Shown here one piece after another: positions 42,946 through 50,552 of a stretch of 50,552 nucleotides of DNA. Positions within the stretch are counted from its first letter, which is position 1; the number at the start of each line of letters is the position of its first letter. The position numbers were made by a program, and so were the translations under genes. The DNA comes from Petrocella sp. FN5 (GTDB taxonomy: Bacteria > Bacillota > Clostridia > Lachnospirales > Vallitaleaceae), in the NCBI RefSeq assembly GCF_029210395.1, contig NZ_JARGDP010000016.1, forward strand, positions 1-50,552. The letters are read 5' to 3'. The notes beneath the pieces are model-generated. The model ran no database searches and was not told where the DNA came from. It saw only the letters and a program-made list of their open reading frames with translations.

Positions 42946-45507
42946 CTATTTGTAATTCTGGAGCAGTTCTACTGCGTCCCCTTCAATAAGTGGCTTACTG
43001 AACAAATAGCCTTGGATTGTATTACAGTTACCCGCTCTTAAGTAATCCAGTTGAAATTGTTCTTCAACGCCTTCGGCTACAACTCTAAAGTTCAATCTGT
43101 GAGCAATGTCAATAATCGCTCTAGTAAAAAAATGATTCTCACCTTCATTTAGTATGTCATCAATAAAGGTTTTATCAATTTTAAGGGTCGATATAGGCAG
43201 TTTTCTCAGGTATGTCAAGGATGAGTAACCTGTACCAAAATCATCTAAAGCTATATCAATACCCATTTCGGATATGACTTTTAACTGTTTATTAACTAAA
43301 TCAAATGATTTAATTAATACGGATTCTGTTACTTCAAATTCAAACCACTTTGGGTTAACCTTCTCAGTTTCGATAATTGTTTTTACAATATCAACAAAAT
43401 CAGAGTGCAATAACTGAACAACGGAAATATTAACGGCAACCTTAATGATATCCCCATCTGAATTATTGATTCTTTTTGCAAATCTAGCCGCTTCTTCTAT
43501 GACCTTCTTCCCAATCTCTACAATATCACCTGTTGATTCAGCTATGGGAATAAAGCGAATGGGTGATACCTGTCCTAAGGTATGACTGTTCCATCTAATT
43601 AGGGCTTCATAACCGACTATTTTTTGGCTTTTACTATTGTACTGTGGTTGATAGACTAAATGGAATTCATCTTTTAACAACGCATACTTTAATGCATTGG
43701 TAAGATTGATTTTATCCGTCATTTCCTGGTTCATCTCTATATCAAAACGGCTTGCCTTAGCTTTACCCATTGACTTCATTTTATACATAGCCATATCCGC
43801 TCTAATAAGCAGTTCATCATAGGTCAAACCATCATCAGGATAGATTGCATAACCGATGCTTGCTGTAACAAACAATTGTTTTCCACTGATTTCAAGACTT
43901 CTATTAATCTTATCCATTAAACCATCTATATAATCCTTGCAATCAAATCTTTCTTCAATACCAACGAGGCAGATAAACTCATCGCCTCCAATACGGCCAA
44001 TGGTGCCTTTGTCTTGAACATATGACTTAAACAGATCACTGATCTCTTGTAGCAAGCGATCTCCGATTTGATGACCATGGGCTGTATTAATATAATTGAA
44101 ATTATCAATATCTATAAAAGCCATCATCACTTTCGAATGAAGTCTATTGGTGTTTTTAACCAGTTTGGCAAAATATTTCTCCATATGTAAACGATTGGGG
44201 AGTTTTGTCAAAAAGTCGTTATAAGCTAAATAATTGATTTTCTCCTGTTGTTCTATAAGTTCCTCATTCTGAGCTTTCAACTCCTCTTCTGACGCAGTTA
44301 ATGCTTCATAGGTTGATACTAAAGCATTATGTTCCTCTTCCAAATCCTTTTGTGCTTTTTTCCGCATCTTAACGTTATAGCTTAGAATGATTACAAATAC
44401 TAGAAGGATTAGTGTAACACCCGAATAAATAAGTATGACTTCCCTATGCATTTCATAGTAAGATATAGGACGATTAATAACGACGCTTCCTGCAGGTATA
44501 TCCTCTAAATCAATATTATTTTTTTCTAAATATATATAATCAAAGCCATAGTAGACCGGTTTTATATTAACTGTTTCCAAAGATTCCATCGGTGTACCCT
44601 CTATAAGCCCAATTGCCAAACCGGCACCATAGGTTCCTTGCATCGTGCCACTGAGCAAACTGCCACCAATGACACCATAATCCAATAGATACTCATAGAC
44701 AGTATACATGGGGAGGGTTGTTATCTCCGCCAGCTCCTTTGAGAATGTTTCATTTGATTTCTTTTTGCCTTGGCTATCCATGGTATAAGTACCCATAATG
44801 ACAGCATTACCTTCTTGTGCTCCCTCAAGTAATGTCATGATTTGCTCATAACTTAAATCATCAAGAATTCTATAGCTTAGGTTAGTATCAGAGCTTTCAA
44901 TAGCCTCAACAATAGCATGGCTGACATCTTTACCACTTTCTGTAGCGTCACAGACCACATATATATTATGAATCTCTGGTTGTAGCTCTAACATTAGATC
45001 CACTGTGCCTGCACTATCTAACACCTCATATACACCAATTATATTCTCAACGTCTTGAGTACGTCTTATAGCCGATTCCTCTAATACACCGGTATAGACA
45101 ATTGGTTTTCCTGCAAAAATGCCATCTCTATGTTGGATGGCAAATTCCATAGCAATGTCATCTGTTGTAATGATAAGGTCCGTATTAACGTACTTGTATT
45201 TATGCGAAATGACGCCATATTGTAAGTCCAAATTTTCTTCATTTGGATATCTTTTCCAATCCAGGTATTCAACAGATACAATAATATTTTCATTATAGGT
45301 TCTAAAGGCTTCGATAATGGCATCTGTTTGAGTATCTGTCCATCCAAAGCCTTTGTGGTAAGAATTAATCAACAAGACATGGGGATAGTCATAGCTATGT
45401 TGAGAACCATCTTGCATAGCAAATGTTTTCATATTAAAAAATAGACTTATAAACACGATTGAACAGATTATTGCATTACGCCTTTTGAATAAATACTTTT
45501 TATTCAT
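42946..45507 (-). CDS. Membrane GGDEF-EAL protein with ABC-substrate-binding-like sensor
   Basis: About 853 residues from MNKKYLFKRRNAIICSIVF (AGGATGG 8 bases upstream; the longer frame adds 33 residues). Signal peptide, then an extracytoplasmic domain (about 45-340) of the ABC substrate-binding-like (PF04392) type, a membrane helix (357-378) and a coiled coil. The GGDEF domain has intact GGDEF at 507-511 and no RxxD inhibitory site. The EAL domain has YEALIRW (634-636), EVTES, DDFGTGYSSL and AEGVE, so both cyclic-di-GMP synthesis and hydrolysis are possible. Ligand unknown. Confidence 0.93.
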   Translation of the reverse strand: MNKKYLFKRRNAIICSIVFISLFFNMKTFAMQDGSQHSYDYPHVLLINSYHKGFGWTDTQTDAIIEAFRTYNENIIVSVEYLDWKRYPNEENLDLQYGVISHKYKYVNTDLIITTDDIAMEFAIQHRDGIFAGKPIVYTGVLEESAIRRTQDVENIIGVYEVLDSAGTVDLMLELQPEIHNIYVVCDATESGKDVSHAIVEAIESSDTNLSYRILDDLSYEQIMTLLEGAQEGNAVIMGTYTMDSQGKKKSNETFSKELAEITTLPMYTVYEYLLDYGVIGGSLLSGTMQGTYGAGLAIGLIEGTPMESLETVNIKPVYYGFDYIYLEKNNIDLEDIPAGSVVINRPISYYEMHREVILIYSGVTLILLVFVIILSYNVKMRKKAQKDLEEEHNALVSTYEALTASEEELKAQNEELIEQQEKINYLAYNDFLTKLPNRLHMEKYFAKLVKNTNRLHSKVMMAFIDIDNFNYINTAHGHQIGDRLLQEISDLFKSYVQDKGTIGRIGGDEFICLVGIEERFDCKDYIDGLMDKINRSLEISGKQLFVTASIGYAIYPDDGLTYDELLIRADMAMYKMKSMGKAKASRFDIEMNQEMTDKINLTNALKYALLKDEFHLVYQPQYNSKSQKIVGYEALIRWNSHTLGQVSPIRFIPIAESTGDIVEIGKKVIEEAARFAKRINNSDGDIIKVAVNISVVQLLHSDFVDIVKTIIETEKVNPKWFEFEVTESVLIKSFDLVNKQLKVISEMGIDIALDDFGTGYSSLTYLRKLPISTLKIDKTFIDDILNEGENHFFTRAIIDIAHRLNFRVVAEGVEEQFQLDYLRAGNCNTIQGYLFSKPLIEGDAVELLQNYK

Positions 45508-45589
45508 ATTATTGTCCATCCTATCCCGATTATTTCTTTCCTTGGCACATGAATATTCTATCATTATATTTAATATTGGGCAACATAGA

Positions 45590-45619
45590 TTGACATATAA
45601 TTTCATATCGTGATATACT
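45590..45619 (+). promoter_or_regulatory. Sigma-A promoter of the 78-residue protein gene
   Basis: TTGACA (45590-45595), 18 bases, TATACT (45614-45619). Start near 45626, about 33 bases before the ATG. It diverges from the GGDEF-EAL gene. Confidence 0.75.
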
Positions 45620-45658
45620 CTATTTAATATATAGGATATACAAGGAGGTTATCACATT

Positions 45659-45895
45659 ATGTTTGCAGATACATCTATTGATATGAAGTATGAAGAAACT
45701 TTTCAACTGGTTTATGGACAACTTAATCATTCTAAGCAAAACGATCCAAAATATACCCGATTAGACTTAAAACGTTTTCTCGAAAGTCTTTATGACAATC
45801 AAGGAAATAACTGGTTAGGAAGAAGTGAGGTACAAGAAGCTGTGCAAGCTGCCACAATAGCAGCGGCTGAGTTGTTGCTAAGCCAATGGGAATAA
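45659..45895 (+). CDS. Small soluble protein of unknown function
   Basis: 78 residues, no membrane segment, predicted mostly helical: an acidic first half (SIDMKYEETFQLVYGQL), a central DLKRFLESLYDNQGNNWLGRSEV and an Ala-rich helix (QEAVQAATIAAAELLLSQWE). AGGAGG lies 10 bases before the ATG, a strong promoter precedes it and a bidirectional terminator follows, so it is a complete transcription unit. I do not recognise the family. Confidence 0.8.
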   Translation: MFADTSIDMKYEETFQLVYGQLNHSKQNDPKYTRLDLKRFLESLYDNQGNNWLGRSEVQEAVQAATIAAAELLLSQWE

Positions 45896-45916
45896 TTTGT
45901 GTTAAAACCATTAAAA

Positions 45917-45944
45917 AAAGCCCTCGCATATGCGAAGGCTTTTT
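45917..45944. terminator. Bidirectional terminator between the small gene and ppdK
   Basis: AAAAGCC-CTCGCA pairs with TGCGAA-GGCTTTT around a TA turn, flanked by A-runs on the left and T-runs on the right, so it works on both strands for the two convergent genes. Confidence 0.92.
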
Positions 45945-45955
45945 GATTTCTGTGA

Positions 45956-48580
45956 TTATCTGTTATTTAATACTGCTTGTGCTGCTGCAAGTCTTGCAAT
46001 CGGAACACGGAATGGTGAACAAGAAACATAATCAAGTCCAACATTGTGACAGAATTCTATGGATGATGGATCGCCACCATGCTCACCACAGATACCAAGC
46101 TTGATATCAGGTCTTGCTGCTCTACCTTTTACAACTGCCATTTCGACTAACTGGCCAACACCTGTTTGGTCAAGTCTAGCAAATGGGTCTGATTCAAGTA
46201 TGGATTTTTTGTAGTAATCATCAAGGAAAGCACCAGCATCGTCTCTTGAGTAACCAAATGTCATTTGTGTTAAGTCATTGGTACCAAATGAGAAGAACTC
46301 AGCTTCTGCAGCAATCAAGTCTGCAGTTAATGCTGCACGAGGAATCTCAATCATAGTTCCAACAAGATACTTAAGCTTAACGCCTTTTTCTGCAATTACT
46401 TTCTCAGCTGTCTCTACTACAACATTCTTAACATATGCAAGCTCTTTAACTTCACCAGCAAGAGGAATCATAATTTCTGGGATAACGTCTATGCCTTCTT
46501 CTGCTATAACTTCCACAGCGGCTTCTATGATGGCACGGGTTTGCATAACTGCGATTTCAGGATAGGTTACTGCAAGTCTACAACCTCTATGACCAAGCAT
46601 TGGGTTAAACTCATGTAGGCTTTCTACAGTTTCTTTTAACGCTTCAAAAGTTAAGCCCATTTCTTTAGCTAATACTCTAATATCGCCTTCTTCTTGAGGT
46701 AAGAACTCATGAAGTGGTGGATCAAGAAGACGAACTGTCATTGGCTTACCTGCAAGTGCTTTGTACATACCTTTAAAGTCAGCCTTTTGGAAAGGAATTA
46801 ACTCGGCAAGAGCTGCTTCTCTTTCTTCAACTGTATTGGATACGATCATCTGACGGATTTTTGGCAGTCTGTCTTCTTCAAAGAACATGTGCTCTGTACG
46901 ACAAAGTCCAACACCTTCAGCACCAAACTCTACAGCGTTGATTACGTCTTTAGGACTGTCTGCATTGGCTCTGACCTTAAGTGTTCTTACGTCATCTGCC
47001 CAACCCATAAATTTACTGAAGTCGCCACTGATTTCAGGATCAACTGTTTTGATTTCTTCAAGGTAGATTTTACCCGTTGAACCATCTAGTGATATAAAAT
47101 CACCTTCTGCAACAGTTTTTCCGCCTAAAGTAAAGGTTTTTGCTGCTTCATTTATTTTGATTTCTCCACAACCGGATATACAACAAGTACCCATGCCACG
47201 CGCAACAACAGCTGCATGAGAAGTCATACCACCACGTGCTGTTAAGATACCTTGTGCTGCGTCCATACCTTCGATGTCTTCTGGTGAAGTCTCAAGTCTT
47301 ACTAAGATAACACGCTCACCACGTTTTTTTGCTGCAACTGCATCATCCGCATTAAAGTATACTTGTCCTGTTGCTGCACCTGGTGATGCAGGAAGTGCTG
47401 AACCATAAACTTTTGCCGCTGCTAATGCTTCTACATCAAAGTTAGGGTGAAGCAATTGGTCCAATTGTTTTGGATCCACTTTTAGTAAAGCTTCTTCTTT
47501 TGTACATAGACCTTCTTCTACCAAGTCAACCGCTATTTTAAGGGCTGCTTGAGCTGTTCTCTTACCGTTACGTGTTTGTAAGAAATAAAGCACTTTATCT
47601 TCAATGGTGAATTCCATGTCTTGCATATCTTTGTAATGATTCTCAAGTTTGGTAGCAAGTCTCATGAATTCTGCATATGCTTCCGGCATATCGTTTTCAA
47701 GTCTTGTTATAGGTTCTGGTGTTCTAATACCAGCAACAACGTCTTCACCTTGAGCGTTTAATAAATACTCACCGTAAATACCGCGCTCACCTGTAGATGG
47801 GTTTCTTGTAAAGGCAACACCTGTACCGGATGTATCACCCATATTACCAAATACCATAGATTGTACGTTTACTGCAGTACCCCAACTACCTGGAATATCA
47901 TGCATTCTTCTATAGATCACTGCTCTTTCATTGTTCCATGAATCAAATACCGCATTGATTGCAGCCATAAGTTGTTCTACAGGTTCTTGAGGGAATTCTG
48001 AACCTTCATGCTTAACATATAAAGCTTTGAAAGCTTCTACAACTTCTTTAAGGTCGTCTGCTGACAACTCTAAGTCATTTTCAAAACCTTTTGATTCTTT
48101 GATTTCATCAAGTACACGCTCAAATTGTGATTTTGGAAGACCTTTAACCACATCTGAGAACATTTGAATAAATCTTCTGTATGAATCGTATGCAAATCTT
48201 GGGTTACCTGTTGCTGCTGCAAAGCCTTCAACAGACACGTCGTTAAGACCTAAGTTTAGAACAGTATCCATCATTCCTGGCATAGATGCTCTTGAACCTG
48301 AACGTACAGAAACCAGTAATGGTTTGTCGTTATCACCAAATGTCTTTCCAGTGATTTTTTCAAGATTAGCTAATGATGCTTTTATTTCAGCTGTAATCTC
48401 ATCTGTAATTTTCTTCCCATCTTCATAGTACTTGGTACAAGCTTCTGTTGAAACTGTAAATCCTTGAGGGATTGGAAGTCCTAATTTAGTCATTTCAGCA
48501 AGATTCGCACCTTTACCACCTAATAGGTTTTTCATGGACCCATCTGCTTCACTGAACATATAAACAAACTTTTTGCTCAT
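45956..48580 (-). CDS. ppdK: Pyruvate, phosphate dikinase
   Basis: 874 residues. Reversible conversion of pyruvate, ATP and phosphate to PEP, AMP and PPi; in anaerobic Clostridia it often works in glycolysis. Domains in order: nucleotide-binding (FSEADGSMKNLLGGKGANLAEM...), the phosphohistidine domain with TARGGMTSHAAVVARGMGT (catalytic His), and the PEP-binding barrel ending in GICGEHGGDPSSIEF. GGAGG precedes the ATG. Single-gene unit with its own leader. Confidence 0.97.
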   Translation of the reverse strand: MSKKFVYMFSEADGSMKNLLGGKGANLAEMTKLGLPIPQGFTVSTEACTKYYEDGKKITDEITAEIKASLANLEKITGKTFGDNDKPLLVSVRSGSRASMPGMMDTVLNLGLNDVSVEGFAAATGNPRFAYDSYRRFIQMFSDVVKGLPKSQFERVLDEIKESKGFENDLELSADDLKEVVEAFKALYVKHEGSEFPQEPVEQLMAAINAVFDSWNNERAVIYRRMHDIPGSWGTAVNVQSMVFGNMGDTSGTGVAFTRNPSTGERGIYGEYLLNAQGEDVVAGIRTPEPITRLENDMPEAYAEFMRLATKLENHYKDMQDMEFTIEDKVLYFLQTRNGKRTAQAALKIAVDLVEEGLCTKEEALLKVDPKQLDQLLHPNFDVEALAAAKVYGSALPASPGAATGQVYFNADDAVAAKKRGERVILVRLETSPEDIEGMDAAQGILTARGGMTSHAAVVARGMGTCCISGCGEIKINEAAKTFTLGGKTVAEGDFISLDGSTGKIYLEEIKTVDPEISGDFSKFMGWADDVRTLKVRANADSPKDVINAVEFGAEGVGLCRTEHMFFEEDRLPKIRQMIVSNTVEEREAALAELIPFQKADFKGMYKALAGKPMTVRLLDPPLHEFLPQEEGDIRVLAKEMGLTFEALKETVESLHEFNPMLGHRGCRLAVTYPEIAVMQTRAIIEAAVEVIAEEGIDVIPEIMIPLAGEVKELAYVKNVVVETAEKVIAEKGVKLKYLVGTMIEIPRAALTADLIAAEAEFFSFGTNDLTQMTFGYSRDDAGAFLDDYYKKSILESDPFARLDQTGVGQLVEMAVVKGRAARPDIKLGICGEHGGDPSSIEFCHNVGLDYVSCSPFRVPIARLAAAQAVLNNR

Positions 48581-48706
48581 TTTTTGTCCTCCTAAATAAA
48601 TTTAATTGTCAACTTTTCAGGTTGCTTTCTTTAATACTAATATCAAAAACCACCCTAATTGGTTGCGTTTATTGTAAACAGGGTTAAACCTGTTTTCACA
48701 CACACC

Positions 48707-48748
48707 TATATAAGGGCAAAATCACATCATTTGCCCTTATATATTATA
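48707..48748 (-). promoter_or_regulatory. Extended -10 promoter overlapped by a 14-bp palindrome, upstream of ppdK
   Basis: Minus strand TGTTATAAT gives a perfect -10 (48748-48743) with extended TGn and no good -35. Directly beside it a perfect 14-bp inverted repeat, TATATAAGGGCAAA (48707-48720) with its complement at 48730-48743, encloses 9 bases and covers the expected start site. No T-run follows on either strand. It could be an operator or a 5' leader hairpin. A smaller AAACAGG/CCTGTTT hairpin lies at about 48676-48696. Confidence 0.5.
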
Positions 48749-48822
48749 ACACAACAAGACAAAATGTGTACCCCAAATTGCCTTTTTTTATGGTTCCTTG
48801 AAGCTATTTAAGGGTTTTGACG

Positions 48823-48880
48823 AAAAACAAGACATTTTCGTTAAATTTTTGTCTATTTTATATAGTTTGTATATGTCTTG
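48823..48880 (-). terminator. Probable terminator of glyS
   Basis: Minus strand CAAGACAT (48880-48873) pairs perfectly with ATGTCTTG (48835-48828), followed by T5, but the loop is 37 bases, so efficiency is uncertain. It starts 25 bases beyond the glyS stop. Confidence 0.5.
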
Positions 48881-48904
48881 ATTTTATTTCACACTGTATA
48901 CCTA

Positions 48905-50293
48905 CTAAAAATCAAATTTATCATGAAAATATTGCAAGAGCTCACTGATTTTTACGCGTTCCTGTTCCATTGAGTCTCTGTGACGGATGGTTACAGATTG
49001 ATCTTCATTCGAGTCAAAATCATAAGTTATACAAAATGGTGTTCCAATCTCATCTTGACGTCTGTAACGTTTGCCAATACTTTGTCGGTCATCAAATTCC
49101 ACATTATAATATTTGCTAAGCAAGTCCATAACCTTTTGTGCATCATCGTTGAGTTTTTTAGACAGTGGTAAGATGGCCATCTGCATCGGCGCAAGTGCTG
49201 GATGGAATCTTAATACTGTTCTGATTTCACCGTTTTCTAAGGTTTCTTCGTCATAGGCTTCACATAGAAAAGCCAACGTCACACGGTCAGCCCCAAGTGA
49301 AGGCTCTACACAATAAGGTACATATTTTTCATTGGTTTCTTGATCAAAGTAAGTCAAATCCTGACCGGAATGTTCTTGATGACGTGTTAAGTCAAAGTCC
49401 GTTCTTGAGGCAATACCCCACAATTCACCCCAGCCAAAGGGAAATAAGAATTCAATGTCACTGGTAGCATTAGAATAATGAGATAATTCTTCAGGACTAT
49501 GGTCTCTAACGCGCATATGGTCTTTGGTCATACCAAGTTCCTCTAACCAGTTGACACAAAAAGCTTTCCAATAAGAGAACCATTCGATGTCCGTTCCCGG
49601 CTTACAGAAGAACTCTAATTCCATCTGCTCAAATTCTCTCGTTCTAAATGTAAAGTTACCTGGTGTTATTTCATTTCTAAATGATTTTCCAACTTGTGCA
49701 ATACCAAACGGCACTTTCTTTCTGGACGTTCTTTGTACATTTTTAAAGTTAACAAAAATACCTTGAGCCGTCTCAGGACGTAAATATACTGTGTTTCTGG
49801 CATCTTCTGTTACACCTTGAAAGGTCTTGAACATCAAATTAAACTGTCTAATATCTGTAAAATCATGTTTGCCACAGGAAGGACAATCTATATTATTGTC
49901 CTCTATGTAAGCTTTCATTGCTTCATTGGACCATGAATCTACAGGGTCTTCAATGGTGATACCTTGAGCTTCCATATAATCTTCAATCATTTTATCTGCT
50001 CGAAAACGTTCTTTGCACGCTTTACAATCCATCAATGGGTCATTAAACCCACCTACATGTCCTGAAGCAACCCAAGCTTGTGGGTTCATCAATATGGCAC
50101 AATCAACACCCACATTGTAAGGACTTTCTTTGACAAACTTTTGCCACCAAGCCTTCTTTACATTGTTCTTTAGTTCAACACCAAGAGGTCCATAGTCCCA
50201 TGTATTGGCTAACCCACCGTATATTTCTGATCCAGGATAGACAAATCCTCTTGCTTTTGCCAATGCTACAATTTTTTCCATTGTTTTTTCCAT
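48905..50293 (-). CDS. glyS: Glycyl-tRNA synthetase, single-chain class II type
   Basis: Charges tRNA-Gly. I start at [17 protein letters not shown] (462 residues) because AAAGGGTG lies 6-7 bases upstream; the longer frame adds 8 residues ahead of that site. Class II motif 2 is in [11 protein letters not shown] and motif 3 in [13 protein letters not shown], with the anticodon-binding domain after about residue 365 ([18 protein letters not shown]). This is the homodimeric type, not the alpha2-beta2 GlyQS type. Cysteines in [10 protein letters not shown] and [10 protein letters not shown] suggest a zinc site. Confidence 0.97.
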   Translation of the reverse strand: MEKTMEKIVALAKARGFVYPGSEIYGGLANTWDYGPLGVELKNNVKKAWWQKFVKESPYNVGVDCAILMNPQAWVASGHVGGFNDPLMDCKACKERFRADKMIEDYMEAQGITIEDPVDSWSNEAMKAYIEDNNIDCPSCGKHDFTDIRQFNLMFKTFQGVTEDARNTVYLRPETAQGIFVNFKNVQRTSRKKVPFGIAQVGKSFRNEITPGNFTFRTREFEQMELEFFCKPGTDIEWFSYWKAFCVNWLEELGMTKDHMRVRDHSPEELSHYSNATSDIEFLFPFGWGELWGIASRTDFDLTRHQEHSGQDLTYFDQETNEKYVPYCVEPSLGADRVTLAFLCEAYDEETLENGEIRTVLRFHPALAPMQMAILPLSKKLNDDAQKVMDLLSKYYNVEFDDRQSIGKRYRRQDEIGTPFCITYDFDSNEDQSVTIRHRDSMEQERVKISELLQYFHDKFDF

Positions 50294-50317
50294 GATTATC
50301 ACCCTTTCAGTATGCAT

Positions 50318-50552
50318 TTTTGGATGTTAAGATATTAAAAAAACATCCTGCCATCCCTAGTCATAAGGGACGAAAGCATGTCACTTCCGCGGTTCCACCC
50401 TAATTGGTAAAATACCCACTCATCATCAAAGCACTCCTAAGCGCCATTCCTCTTATGGTTCCTATCCGGCTTTCACTATCCCGAACTCGCTTAAAAAACC
50501 AATTTAAGAGTACTCCTCTTATTCATCATGCTACCGTATACTCGATTGTTAT
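50318..50552 (-). promoter_or_regulatory. T-box riboswitch leader of glyS (5' end outside the window)
   Basis: On the minus strand the invariant T-box AGGGTGGAACCGCGG lies at 50401-50387. Stem I features are further up (GAGTACTC region, GAAAGCCGGATAGGAACC). A GGC glycine codon in AATGGCGC (50445-50443) is the candidate specifier. The terminator stem CGTCCCT/AGGGATG is followed by GCAGGATG and T7. Uncharged tRNA-Gly should stabilise the antiterminator and switch glyS on. The promoter is beyond the window edge. Confidence 0.93.

Noticed and set aside
48707-48743. Terminator at the palindrome between glyS and ppdK
   Set aside because: The stem is strong, but no T-run follows on either strand, and it overlaps a good -10 sequence.

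Overview
The window looks like chromosomal core DNA from a low-GC, anaerobic member of the Clostridia. Evidence: an oxygen-sensitive class III ribonucleotide reductase, pyruvate phosphate dikinase, a T-box in front of a single-chain glycyl-tRNA synthetase, GGAGG ribosome-binding sites, TTGACA-17-TATAAT promoters and many AT-rich intrinsic terminators. A Lachnospirales/Vallitalea-like lineage is my guess; no 16S or other marker is present. Nearly every gene is on the minus strand. No phage, IS, CRISPR or tRNA gene was seen.

Layout from left to right. 172-6991 is a purine operon (transcribed purK-E-C-F-M-N-D) behind a strong promoter with an inverted pair of PurR-type boxes. 7345-14892 is a hexuronate module: TRAP transporter (dctP-Q-M), GntR regulator, zinc alcohol dehydrogenase, mannonate dehydratase and fructuronate reductase, with an operator palindrome over the promoter. 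15224-21459 holds free-methionine sulfoxide reductase, an M16C peptidase, an M29 aminopeptidase and a membrane protein. 21630-25376 is a DNA-precursor operon, nrdD-thyA-folA, preceded by two NrdR boxes; its NrdD carries a fused redoxin domain. 25607-29841 has hflX with a TPR lipoprotein, a small plus-strand membrane protein gene and rarA. 30704-35070 has lysA with a TrmB-type regulator, then a disulfide reductase, MarR and DUF1499 operon. 35236-42821 is a near-complete folate/p-aminobenzoate operon (ttcA-like, folE, pabA, pabB, pabC, HD protein, folP, folB-folK fusion, DUF445). 42946-50552 has a GGDEF-EAL protein, a small plus-strand gene, ppdK, glyS and its T-box leader.

The least explained stretch is the 860-base gene-free interval between rarA and lysA (29842-30703). 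It holds a 13-bp tandem array built around TATAAT, a 24-bp stem-loop, and two larger structured elements on opposite strands. Each of these two is a long closing stem carrying two hairpins, and all four hairpins end in CA-UGGA-UG. That is the hexaloop (ANGGAN closed by C-G) recognised by CsrA/RsmE proteins. G-U wobbles in the closing stems favour, in each case, the same strand that shows GGA in the loops. My leading hypothesis is a pair of divergent CsrA-sequestering RNAs, a type not established in Firmicutes as far as I know; a mobile palindromic repeat is the main alternative.

Several modules connect metabolically. folA, thyA and the folate operon jointly serve thymidylate and one-carbon metabolism, and purN uses formyl-tetrahydrofolate. 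Start sites were moved from the longest frame wherever a Shine-Dalgarno sequence pointed to an internal ATG.
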